From Elusimicrobiota bacterium (lineage in GTDB: Bacteria; Elusimicrobiota; Elusimicrobia; Elusimicrobiales; UBA9959): a stretch of DNA of 64,000 bases. Both the position numbers and the translations under genes were made by a program. Numbering within the stretch: position 1 is the stretch's first letter; every line of letters starts with the position of its first letter. Of the stretch, positions 49,808-58,485 are shown piece after piece. The stretch covers positions 1-64,000 of the forward strand of contig JAPLKI010000014.1 in NCBI GenBank assembly GCA_026388155.1, in the 5' to 3' direction. Below the pieces are notes generated by a model. The model was given only the letters and a program-made list of their open reading frames with translations. It was not told the DNA's origin and searched no databases.

Positions 49808-49909
49808 AGCTGGTATAATATACACATTTTCCCCTTCATCGGGCAAGAAAATTCAACAGAAATTTCAACAGAATGCCGGGATTATCCGGGAGAAAAACCT
49901 TTTTCAGGC

Positions 49910-50923
49910 TCATCGTTGTTGCAGCGCTTTTTCCTGTTTTCCGCCGCCGATGGTGATGGAAATCCTGTGAGTGCAGCCAAGTGCGCCGAATGGGAGGAAG
50001 GCATAGTCCAGCGCCGCGCGTCTAAAAATAATTCCGACCCCGGCCGAGAGTCCGGTGAGTCCGCTTATGCCTCCGAGAGTCCTTGAATTGAACCCGAGCC
50101 TTCCCGCGAGCTTCAGGTCATCGCCGAAAAAGGTTATATATTCCGCCCCCAGACCGGCATATGGTTTATTGTCGCGCGGAAAGTTGACGTCAAAGGCGGC
50201 CAGAAATTTTCTTGTTACAGAAAATGAGCTTCCCAGTTTGATATTCAAAGGGAGAGCATCCGACTCCCTGTCGAATTTCAGACTACCGCCCACATTCTGG
50301 GCGATAAAAGCCAGCCTGAGCTTCCGGTTCAAAAGAGCGGGGGAAAGCGCTCCGAAATCCCCGGTTAGCGTTGATGCCGTCCGCGTTAGTCTGGAATGTA
50401 TATATTTTCCCGCAATACCCGCCTTTACGCCATTGACGTCAAACGCGTAGGCCAGCGAAACGGCGGTGTCAGCCGGCTTCATGTCCTGCCCGGTCTCAAA
50501 ACCGGAGGAATCAGTCTGAGGAATTGTGCCGGCGCTCAGATACTGCACCGACATACCGAAAGTTCCAATATTCCTGAAAGAACGGGCGAAAGCGGCAAAT
50601 TCATTGTTCATTTTGCCGAATAGTGACGCATGCGTCATGGTAAAGGAAAAATACTCAATTCTGGCGAGCCCGGCCGGATTCCAGTATATGCCGCTCGCGT
50701 CATTGGCTACCGCGCAGTAAGCCTCTCCCATCCCTACCGCGCGCGCTCCGGCTCCCAGCTTCAGGAACTGGGCTCCGGAGGTTCCTTTCGCATCGCTGTT
50801 GAAAGCGGCGCCGCAAAACACCGGGACGGTTAAAAAGAGCAGGATTGCCGCCCCGGTAAGACGCGGGATAAAACCGCTTTCTTTCAGCTTATCCATCAAT
50901 GCCGCTGATTTCAGATTTTTCAT
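49910..50923 (-). CDS. PorV/PorQ-family outer-membrane protein
   Basis: The 337-residue protein has a signal sequence after a short extension and the family start GTSGAQFLKLGAGARAVGMG, EAYCAVANDASGIYWNPAGL, then a beta-barrel-like pattern up to the C-terminus. PorV acts in type IX secretion in Bacteroidota; in other phyla such proteins occur without the rest of that system. The gene starts four bases inside the end of the fibronectin gene (ATGA overlap), so the two are translationally coupled. Confidence 0.85.
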   Translation of the reverse strand: MKNLKSAALMDKLKESGFIPRLTGAAILLFLTVPVFCGAAFNSDAKGTSGAQFLKLGAGARAVGMGEAYCAVANDASGIYWNPAGLARIEYFSFTMTHASLFGKMNNEFAAFARSFRNIGTFGMSVQYLSAGTIPQTDSSGFETGQDMKPADTAVSLAYAFDVNGVKAGIAGKYIHSRLTRTASTLTGDFGALSPALLNRKLRLAFIAQNVGGSLKFDRESDALPLNIKLGSSFSVTRKFLAAFDVNFPRDNKPYAGLGAEYITFFGDDLKLAGRLGFNSRTLGGISGLTGLSAGVGIIFRRAALDYAFLPFGALGCTHRISITIGGGKQEKALQQR

Positions 50924-53511
50924 TTTTCCACTACCAGTTGCAGCAGTTTCTTCTTTCCGCCGCTTTCAACAAGCGCCAGATATACCCCGCTTGCCGCCAT
51001 TTCGCCGCCCTGGTTCTTCCCGTTCCATCTGGCCATGCCGGCCCCGTCCGCTTTCATGTCTCTGAGAAGCTCTCCCGCGTAGGTGTAGATCCTCACCCTG
51101 CTGTCCGGCGGCAGGTTCCTGAAAACAAATTCCTGGCCCGGATTGCGCACGGGCCTCAGGGGATTGGGGCCCACCGTCACGTTTAAAAGACCGCCTGGCG
51201 TCGCGCTTTGCATGATCTGGAAAAGCGAGAAATGATTTGTACCGGCTGTAACGCTGTTGTTTGCAAGGTCCGTTACGGAAGGCAGGGCGACCCAAATGCC
51301 GTGAGCGTCGTCATACCTTGCGATAACCAGCTTATTCTCGTCAAGCGCCCCCAGGTCGGAATGTCTGTAATACATGGTTATGACGGCTTCTTTCTGCGGC
51401 TGAAGATTTTTATCGGCGATGATTTCCACTCCGACACGAACAGGAAGCGCCGTCAGGCTGCCGGTCGCCGGCGGGATCTGAGCCTGCGGTATTCTGGCCG
51501 TGATCTGCGCCGACCCTGAAAAACTGCCGGCGGGAATTTCAATTATTATGTCGCCGGAAACACCCGGGAATGTTATTGTTTCCTCGCCGCCGGGATTTAC
51601 GGTGGACACCGAAACGGCCGCAAACGTGGAGATGCCCACGTTGTCGCAGGCATATATGCCGTCCCCGTTGACGGCGCAGATCGACATGTAATTGGTTGCG
51701 CCGAACATAATCCCGCTCAACGACGCCGTTGAACCCGTTACCCTTGAAGTTGTGATGGAGCCTCCAGCCGTCCACCGGCTGATTTCATATACGGTCCACT
51801 CGGGATTGGTATTCGTGAGCCACCCGACACTGGCGGAGCTCTGGGTGATTGCGAGCAGGGATAAACCGGCGGGCGAAGCGGCCAGGGTGTAAACTGTGAC
51901 CGGAGCGGAGGTGGATACGCCCGCCGCATTCACCACAATGCCCTTGCGCGTATAAGCGGTGTTGGTGGAAAGCCCTGTTTCCGTCCAGGCAATCGTATTT
52001 GAAACGAGGTTATCCTGTATTATGTTTCCGCCGGAATCGCTTATCCTGTAAAGCTCCTCATCGGCAGAGTCGTTCCAGCTCCATGAGATGGATGTTATGA
52101 AGACCCCGGCAGTTGAGAGAAATATATTCCCCGGCGCGGCGCTGAAGGTTCTGGTGCTGACAATGCTGTCAAAACCAGTGACAATGCCCGCGCGGTTCTG
52201 CGCGCGCACTTTAAAGTAATATGTTGTTTTCTGGGCCAGTGAATCCGCCAGAAACGAATTTCCCGCCGTCGCGCTTTGTGCCGCTTTGCTGAAACCAACC
52301 ACCGTATCCCGCCATATCTCGTAGGCTGTATCTCCCGGATTGCCGTTCGCGTCCCAGCCGACAGAAACAGAGATTGAAGAAACCGACAGGATCGATGTCC
52401 CCGCGGGCATGTTCGCGAGCGTCGCCGCCGCTCCGAGGTCAAGGACTGCCGTCGGCGCTCCGGCATGGTTTACCGCCGAAACACGGGCATAATAAGTGGT
52501 ATTGACCTTTAATCCCAAAGCCTGCGGCGTCAGGCTGGTTGTCGTCACCTGTACGGCCGAGGCGAAAGCGGCGCTTGTATATTCCAATAAATAGACAGTT
52601 CCCGGCGGATTGCCCGGATCGTCCCAGTTAAACGCCATTGAGGCGGCAGTGACTGAAGTTATCGGTGTGGCTGAGGCAACAGGCGGCAAAGCCAGTGTGC
52701 ATCGGGATGGAGGCGAGGTGTAAGCATAACTGGTGGAGGCCGTCAAAAGCGCTCCTACGCGGAGATAGTAAGTTGTGTTCGGAGCAAGCGCTTCAACGGT
52801 AAGAGCGGTCAGGGAGATATTTGGCGTATATGAAGATTTAATTGCGCCCGTAAAGTCTGATGCGGTGGAAGCTTCCACTATATAGCCGTTGTCCGGATTA
52901 CCCTGTTCCCAGCTCACAGATATGCTTGAAAGATAAACCCCGGTCACAACAGGGTTGGACGGCGGAACGATCCCGCCGCCGGTTATCGTGCTTCCGGCAT
53001 TCTTGTATGGAGAGTCGTCTCCCTCCATGTAGCCGGCGGAAACCCTTCCGTAATAGACTGTTCCTGTGGAGAGATGGATAAAGTCAGCGCTGAAGCCTGA
53101 AGAAGCTGTGCTGACGGCAGCGCCGGAATAATCGACAGAGGTGGAAATCTGAACCTTATAAATGGTTCCCGGCGGATTGGAAGACGCGGCATCGGACCAC
53201 GAAACGGTCAGGGAAGAAGAATAGACGCTTTCAAAAACCGCGGCAGCCGGGCTGGATACCGCGCGCGAATAATAGCCCGATTCTATAACCTTGCCCGAGG
53301 CCGTCATCATGCCGACTGAGATTTGCCCCGGATTCCCGGCAAGGATCCGCCCCGTTCCGCTTAAAGCATTGGCGCTGACGGCGGCCCCGGTCAGCAGATC
53401 GTCGGTGATGACTGAATTTCCCGAAGTCTTCTGCCCGGCGGCGGCGGCAACGCCGGAAAGGAGGGCTTCTCCGAGCAACGCGAGAATCAGAGGTCTTAAT
53501 CTGTTCATCAA
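50920..53511 (-). CDS. Large secreted fibronectin type III repeat protein with FlgD-like C-terminal domain
   Basis: The 863-residue protein has a signal peptide (MMNRLRPLILALLGEALLSG) and about seven fibronectin type III-like units, seen as repeated SVSW, NPxGTxY and TTYYxRVxA patterns from about residue 90 to 650. A ZU5-like segment (GGEETITFPGVSGDIIIEIP) follows. The C-terminus (SRVRIYTYAGELLRDMKADG, ARWNGKNQGGEMAASGVY) is a FlgD/T9SS-like Ig domain. Probably a surface protein whose partner is the co-translated PorV-like protein. Confidence 0.82.
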   Translation of the reverse strand: MMNRLRPLILALLGEALLSGVAAAAGQKTSGNSVITDDLLTGAAVSANALSGTGRILAGNPGQISVGMMTASGKVIESGYYSRAVSSPAAAVFESVYSSSLTVSWSDAASSNPPGTIYKVQISTSVDYSGAAVSTASSGFSADFIHLSTGTVYYGRVSAGYMEGDDSPYKNAGSTITGGGIVPPSNPVVTGVYLSSISVSWEQGNPDNGYIVEASTASDFTGAIKSSYTPNISLTALTVEALAPNTTYYLRVGALLTASTSYAYTSPPSRCTLALPPVASATPITSVTAASMAFNWDDPGNPPGTVYLLEYTSAAFASAVQVTTTSLTPQALGLKVNTTYYARVSAVNHAGAPTAVLDLGAAATLANMPAGTSILSVSSISVSVGWDANGNPGDTAYEIWRDTVVGFSKAAQSATAGNSFLADSLAQKTTYYFKVRAQNRAGIVTGFDSIVSTRTFSAAPGNIFLSTAGVFITSISWSWNDSADEELYRISDSGGNIIQDNLVSNTIAWTETGLSTNTAYTRKGIVVNAAGVSTSAPVTVYTLAASPAGLSLLAITQSSASVGWLTNTNPEWTVYEISRWTAGGSITTSRVTGSTASLSGIMFGATNYMSICAVNGDGIYACDNVGISTFAAVSVSTVNPGGEETITFPGVSGDIIIEIPAGSFSGSAQITARIPQAQIPPATGSLTALPVRVGVEIIADKNLQPQKEAVITMYYRHSDLGALDENKLVIARYDDAHGIWVALPSVTDLANNSVTAGTNHFSLFQIMQSATPGGLLNVTVGPNPLRPVRNPGQEFVFRNLPPDSRVRIYTYAGELLRDMKADGAGMARWNGKNQGGEMAASGVYLALVESGGKKKLLQLVVEK

Positions 53512-53579
53512 CTGTCTTCAGTCGGATTGCTTCCGATTGCCGCCTTTAATCATTCAATCAATATCGGCGAAAAACAGCC

Positions 53580-55220
53580 TTACGGCTTGGCGCAGCGGGT
53601 TCCTGAAAAAGTCGCATAACGCAAAGGAGCGTCATCCGCGCTTATCGCGAAGACTCCGGCTTCTGCTCCGTTGCTCCAATGCCCGCCGCGAAGCAGCGCG
53701 ACAGGCAGTCCGGTTGACCAGCCCGTGTTGGGGAGGGTGGAAAAAGCGCGGTCGGCCACGTTCCATACATGATCATCGTTGTACGCTGAAGTCGCGCTGT
53801 CCCATTCAACTTCGAAATCATCTGTCCATGTTTGTGTGCTGAGCAGACTGCCGTATTGACCCCAATCGCCCACCCATTCCCAGATATTTCCCGCCATGCC
53901 TACTGCGCCGTATCTTGATATTTCCGTAGTCGGCACACTTACAGACCAGTCACGGCCATCTGTCTGCCCGTTGCCGGTAGAATTCGTTGTTCCCGCTGCG
54001 GCCCCCTGCCATTCAGCGTTGCTCGCGATACGCTTGCCCGCGTTGATACAACATTGCTGGGCTTCAAACCAGGTCATGCCGGTGCTTGCAGGGCCTTTTT
54101 TTTGGGAGAGCGCCAGCCAGAAGGGAGAAGTGCTTTGTCCGTTGCCTGAATTGCCCCCAAAAGTGTCATCTATAAGAGTCGTGCCGTTATATCCCGTTCC
54201 CAGATCTATAACCCGCACAGGGTACTTGTCTATCCAGTAAGTTCCCACCTTAACCTGTATGTCGTCACAGGCGGTCCCGCCGGACTTGAGGCATTTGTAA
54301 GCCGGCATCTTTGGATTGTATTTGTTGTTGATATGCGTGCCGGAAGGCAGGTCTTCGAGTTTCCCGTCAAAATAGCCAATTGAGGTTCCATTGACGCTCC
54401 ATGTGGCGGGGTCGCCGGGATCTGTCAATCCGCGGGTGTTGGAAGTATCCCTGTAGTATTTCCATGCCCTTTGGTCATTATCCCAGCCGACCCAGAGAGC
54501 GTATTGCAAGCGATACGGAGAAGTGCCGTCAAATGAAGGCCACTGGTCATAAGACACCGGGTTAAAATTAGTGGCCCTGATAAATGCCTGGCTTGAATCG
54601 GCGCTGTCCGCAACATGCAGTTTAGCCGACGGATTTGCGACGCCTATGCCGACATTGCCGTTTGTTGAAACAACCATGCTATATACCGTGCTTGTCCCTG
54701 CCGCCAGGTTATATGCCTGGGTATCGGTTCCTCTCACATCCAGCCTCGCCCCGGGGCTTGCGGTCCCGATGCCGGCATTGCCGTTCGTGACAAACAGCGA
54801 AGTTGAAACGGATATTCCGCCTGCGCCGGGCGAGGCTGTCAAAGAATTGGCGTAAGCGGCGGTGGTGCTGTAGAGCGCGTACGGCGAGCTTGTCAGTTTT
54901 TCCCTGGGGGAGAATGTATCGCCTTCTACGCTGAGCTCCAGGTACCATTCCCCCGTAGCCAGGCTGACGCCCGCCGGCACGGTGAATGTGGATTTAAAAA
55001 GGCCGTTGGCAACTCCAACCGCCTGCGGCCCGGCGGAAACACAGCCGCTTCCGGTGAGCGCGGGACATATCTTTATCTCAACTGTGCGGCTTCCGTTTGC
55101 CGGCTGTTCGCTTTCCTTGAGGCGGCCCTGGTAGGTTAGAACAGCAGGCGCCTCGCTATAGGCGGTTTCGCATACCAATGGTAAAGTAAGAACCGGCAGC
55201 AAAAGTATCAGCAGTTTCAT
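53580..55220 (-). CDS. Secreted SUMF1/FGE-fold protein with tail-fibre-like repeats
   Basis: The 546-residue protein has a signal peptide (MKLLILLLPVLTLPLVCETA), an N-terminal beta domain, and then GNAGIGTASPGARLDV and GNVGIGVANPSAKLHV, repeats typical of tail-fibre and surface proteins. The C-terminal 230 residues have the formylglycine-generating-enzyme fold pattern: GMTWFEAQQCCINAGKRIAS, EWQGAA, GNIWEWVGDW, LRGGHWSNG and a final GTRCAKP. Many such domains are non-catalytic ligand binders. ATG 55220 is chosen because the signal peptide begins there, with GGAG in front. Confidence 0.8.
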   Translation of the reverse strand: MKLLILLLPVLTLPLVCETAYSEAPAVLTYQGRLKESEQPANGSRTVEIKICPALTGSGCVSAGPQAVGVANGLFKSTFTVPAGVSLATGEWYLELSVEGDTFSPREKLTSSPYALYSTTAAYANSLTASPGAGGISVSTSLFVTNGNAGIGTASPGARLDVRGTDTQAYNLAAGTSTVYSMVVSTNGNVGIGVANPSAKLHVADSADSSQAFIRATNFNPVSYDQWPSFDGTSPYRLQYALWVGWDNDQRAWKYYRDTSNTRGLTDPGDPATWSVNGTSIGYFDGKLEDLPSGTHINNKYNPKMPAYKCLKSGGTACDDIQVKVGTYWIDKYPVRVIDLGTGYNGTTLIDDTFGGNSGNGQSTSPFWLALSQKKGPASTGMTWFEAQQCCINAGKRIASNAEWQGAAAGTTNSTGNGQTDGRDWSVSVPTTEISRYGAVGMAGNIWEWVGDWGQYGSLLSTQTWTDDFEVEWDSATSAYNDDHVWNVADRAFSTLPNTGWSTGLPVALLRGGHWSNGAEAGVFAISADDAPLRYATFSGTRCAKP

Positions 55221-55375
55221 ATATTTGCGCTCCGTTTTGTATTCGAGATGATCGGATATAGGTTTATTGATTTGCACAAAAGCCACCCCGCCCCGGTAAT
55301 TTTAGCATAAAAAAACCAAGTTAAAAGAGGCTGCTCTCAGCCCGGAAAGTTTGAAGAGAAGATTAAACGCGGAAC

Positions 55376-56095
55376 TTATATTTTTCTGGCAATTACTATC
55401 AGATTCATTCCTATCGGCGGCCGCCTCCAGCCCTCGATCCTGGCTATAAGGGGGACGAACTTGTCGAAGATGAGAGGCTGCATGATCGGAAAATGCTTTC
55501 TTCTCAGTATTTTTCCGTTAAGGAACCAGCCGAATATTCCCGCAAAGTTGCTGAAGAATATTTTCTCCACGGCAAAACCGCCGCGTTCCACTTTGGCGCG
55601 CAGGTCTTTTTTCTCGTATCTGCGGTAGTGGCTCACGTTCTGGTCGAGCGTCCCGAAAAGCCGGCTCAGAGCCGGGACGAACAGCAGCAGATGTCCGCCG
55701 GGTTCGAGCAGACCACACATGTTTTTAAGGGCCTTTTCATCATCCTTTACGTGTTCAAGGACATTGACCGCGACCACGGTGTCCACCTTTTTATCCGCGA
55801 GAGACATTATTTTGTCGTCGGTAACATCGAAATTATAAAGCTCCATTTCAGGATGGTCTATTTTCAGATGCCTGATAAAAAGCTCCGACGTGTCTATCCC
55901 TATCAGTTTGGCGCAGGATTTAAGGAAATACCGGGATAAATTGCCTATGCCGCAGCCGACTTCCAGAACAGTGCGGCCCGCGATATATTCCGCTAAAAGT
56001 TCATAGATCCACTTGTTGTAGTTATGGGACACCGCGAATATTTTCAGCGCTTCGTAGCCTGAAATATCTGTCTGGCCGCTTTTTTTGTTCTGCAT
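55376..56095 (-). CDS. Class I SAM-dependent methyltransferase (UbiG-like)
   Basis: The 239-residue enzyme has motif I VLEVGCGIGNLSRYF near residue 38, the acidic end of strand 2 (IGIDTSE), motif NVLEHVKDDEKAL and the post-I region GGHLLLFVPALSRLFGTLDQ. The last is common in methyltransferases from cell-surface polysaccharide clusters. It follows the glycosyltransferase gene by 14 bases on the same strand, so the likely target is a glycolipid or glycan (inference). Confidence 0.88.
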   Translation of the reverse strand: MQNKKSGQTDISGYEALKIFAVSHNYNKWIYELLAEYIAGRTVLEVGCGIGNLSRYFLKSCAKLIGIDTSELFIRHLKIDHPEMELYNFDVTDDKIMSLADKKVDTVVAVNVLEHVKDDEKALKNMCGLLEPGGHLLLFVPALSRLFGTLDQNVSHYRRYEKKDLRAKVERGGFAVEKIFFSNFAGIFGWFLNGKILRRKHFPIMQPLIFDKFVPLIARIEGWRRPPIGMNLIVIARKI

Positions 56096-56109
56096 TTGCC
56101 GGTTTTTCC

Positions 56110-58386
56110 TTATCTGCCCTTCATGATGACTTCGCTCATATAATTAAAGGGAGGAGCGCTCACGGGTTCCCTATTATCAACAAGCTCATAAACCTCTATC
56201 TTGTTTATGGGACGGCCCCCCTGGACCTCGTCGTAAGAATAGACCTCTTTAACGTGAGCGGCCCAGAAGTCGTTGAATACGGCCAGCGTCCTGGCGTCGA
56301 AATAAAACATCCCGTAATCACGGGCAAGTCTCACGCCTTCAGCCACATTCAGAAGGATATGCGTAAGCCCCTCCGCTTTCATACGCGCGTAAAGCTCGGC
56401 TCCGCTGCCCGAAGCCATCGCGTATTCCACCAGAGGCGTCTTATCAAAAGCGGTGCTGATCATAAAATTTTTTTCAAGATATAAACTTCGTCCGTCGCCC
56501 ACTATGAGCGTTTTTGAATCGGGGGGGAGCTTTTCGTTTATATATTTAATGCCGGCATAATGGCTGTAAGGATAAGTCGGCTGGGTATGACTTAAATAGT
56601 CATCCTTTGTGACCTGGCCGAAAACCGGTTTCCAGCGCCCCTGCGAATAAAAAACCAAAGTTGACCAATAAAGGCCGGTCAGACAGAGTAAAAGCACAAC
56701 GGCTTTAAGGGCGGCCTTAAGCGCCCTGTGTGTGCCGGAAAAAAGATAGGCCGAGATAATAAGCCCGGCCGCGGGATACGCCGGCATAAGAAAACGCACC
56801 ATGGTGCTGGAGCCCGACCATGTAAGCCATACCGCCAGGAAAAACAGCCAAAGGCTTAAAAGCGGCGCGCCGGCGGGCGCCGCCAACAAAAAACATAGCG
56901 GGAGCAGAAAAATAAAAAGCGGCGTAAAATATTCCGAATTCGCCGTTTTACCCATGGTTGCGTTCCATGGCGCCGCAGCCCATTCCGTGATTTTAAATTT
57001 TCCCATCTGCCTGCTCTCGCCCAAAAACTTTTTAAGCTTCGCCGGGTCGGTATAGCTGTCCGACTTGAAAACATCCGTCATAGCGGGATAAACGGGGTTG
57101 CCGGTATAGGCATAGTTCTTGACTAGCCAGGGGCCTATGAAAAGCGAGGCTATAAGCGTAAAAATGGCCAGATCTTTGACGGCCGCGGAGATGTTTTTCC
57201 TCTCGTTGAAAGCGTAAACAAGCATAACGCCAAAGGCCGTAAAAAGCCCCGTATATTTAACGCCCATGGAAAGCCCGGAAAAAACCGCGGCAAGCCAAAG
57301 CCAGCGCTTTCCTGCGGCCCGTCCCGCACTTTGGCCCGTTTGGAAAAAGTGCGGGGCTTGTTCCGCTTGGGGCCCCGCCGGTTCCGAAGGAAGCGGCGCG
57401 CCGCTGTTTTCGCCGATTCGGGCGTTGTTAACGGTCGTGTTGTGCACCATTACAGAGTAAATGGCAAGGATACTGAAGAATGTCAGCAATATTTCTGTGC
57501 CGGCGGACCAGGCGGAGACCATCGTATGGAAGACGGTGTAAAAAATAAGCGCCGCCCACAGACCGGGCCGCCAGGAAAAATACCTGACGCCTATCCCCAC
57601 GGCCGCGGCTGCGGTGAGTGTTAAAGCCGAGTAGTTAACCAATTTAGCCAGGCTGACGCCTTTAATGAGCAAAGCCGACAAATAAAGCATACCGTGTGTA
57701 AGAGGCAGATTGGAAAAAGCGTTATAAGGCATAAGAGTTATTTTATGCTGTATCGCGTAAAAGTTAGGCACAGCCAGGTGATATATAAGCGAGTCGTAAA
57801 AAATCTCCGGGGCCAGTGCTCCCAGGAGATTTATCGCCATGGCAAAAAATAATATCGACATGGCCGCCAGGTCGCCCAAGCCGGGGGACGGATGGAAAGG
57901 CTCTGTTTTGGGAAGCGGATGCCTGAACAGGTCGTATATCCCGGCGACAAAAAGCAGTCCGAGAGGAACGGCGACCGCCCGGAAATAAAGAAGTTTGAAA
58001 ATACCCAGCAGAAAAACAAAAACCGATAACAGTCCCATTCCAAGCCCGGCGGAAAACACAGTTTCCTCAAGGGCGTTAAGGAACCTGAAGCCGGAAAGCC
58101 TGAGCGCCAGTCTGCCAAGCGCGAAATTGGCGAACATAAAAGCCAAAGCCACCGCTATATTTGAGATATGCTCCAGAACTATTTTAAACCCGCCCAGGGA
58201 GTACTGCTGGGGGGAAAGAATGACAAAAATGGAGTGTAAATCGGGCGTGAATACTGAAAAGTAGCTTCTGAGCACTATAAAACCCCAAACGCAGAAAGCC
58301 GTCCAGGCCAGCCATCCGGGGAACCTGTCCGCGGCCGGCTGTGCAGCCGCTTTCTTTTTATTTTCCCTGTTTTTATTTTTTGCCAT
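56110..58386 (-). CDS. GT-C fold membrane glycosyltransferase (PMT/ArnT-like)
   Basis: The 758-residue protein has about 12-13 transmembrane helices. PEIFYDSLIYHLAVP near residue 205 gives the acidic first-loop motif of lipid-linked sugar transferases. A large C-terminal soluble part (SKTLIVGDGRSLYLEKN, LTHILLNVAEGVRLARDYGM) follows. Between two helices, about residues 318-360, lies a hydrophilic insert that contains the translated hairpin repeat of 57323. The enzyme probably transfers sugars from polyprenyl phosphate on the periplasmic side. Confidence 0.8.
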   Translation of the reverse strand: MAKNKNRENKKKAAAQPAADRFPGWLAWTAFCVWGFIVLRSYFSVFTPDLHSIFVILSPQQYSLGGFKIVLEHISNIAVALAFMFANFALGRLALRLSGFRFLNALEETVFSAGLGMGLLSVFVFLLGIFKLLYFRAVAVPLGLLFVAGIYDLFRHPLPKTEPFHPSPGLGDLAAMSILFFAMAINLLGALAPEIFYDSLIYHLAVPNFYAIQHKITLMPYNAFSNLPLTHGMLYLSALLIKGVSLAKLVNYSALTLTAAAAVGIGVRYFSWRPGLWAALIFYTVFHTMVSAWSAGTEILLTFFSILAIYSVMVHNTTVNNARIGENSGAPLPSEPAGPQAEQAPHFFQTGQSAGRAAGKRWLWLAAVFSGLSMGVKYTGLFTAFGVMLVYAFNERKNISAAVKDLAIFTLIASLFIGPWLVKNYAYTGNPVYPAMTDVFKSDSYTDPAKLKKFLGESRQMGKFKITEWAAAPWNATMGKTANSEYFTPLFIFLLPLCFLLAAPAGAPLLSLWLFFLAVWLTWSGSSTMVRFLMPAYPAAGLIISAYLFSGTHRALKAALKAVVLLLCLTGLYWSTLVFYSQGRWKPVFGQVTKDDYLSHTQPTYPYSHYAGIKYINEKLPPDSKTLIVGDGRSLYLEKNFMISTAFDKTPLVEYAMASGSGAELYARMKAEGLTHILLNVAEGVRLARDYGMFYFDARTLAVFNDFWAAHVKEVYSYDEVQGGRPINKIEVYELVDNREPVSAPPFNYMSEVIMKGR
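57323..57355. repeat. Dispersed hairpin repeat, copy 4, inside a coding region
   Basis: CCCGCACTTT pairs with AAAGTGCGGG around a loop beginning GGCCC. It lies inside the glycosyltransferase gene, in a loop between membrane helices, and the reading frame is intact (minus-strand peptide PHFFQTGQ). Confidence 0.85.
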
Positions 58387-58485
58387 AAACGCACAGACAG
58401 TTTAGCAAAAAATCCCGTCCACCCGCCTTGACCGGGGATAACAGCGGCACGCTTTTGGCCTTTCATTTATTGTATTATAAAGCCT

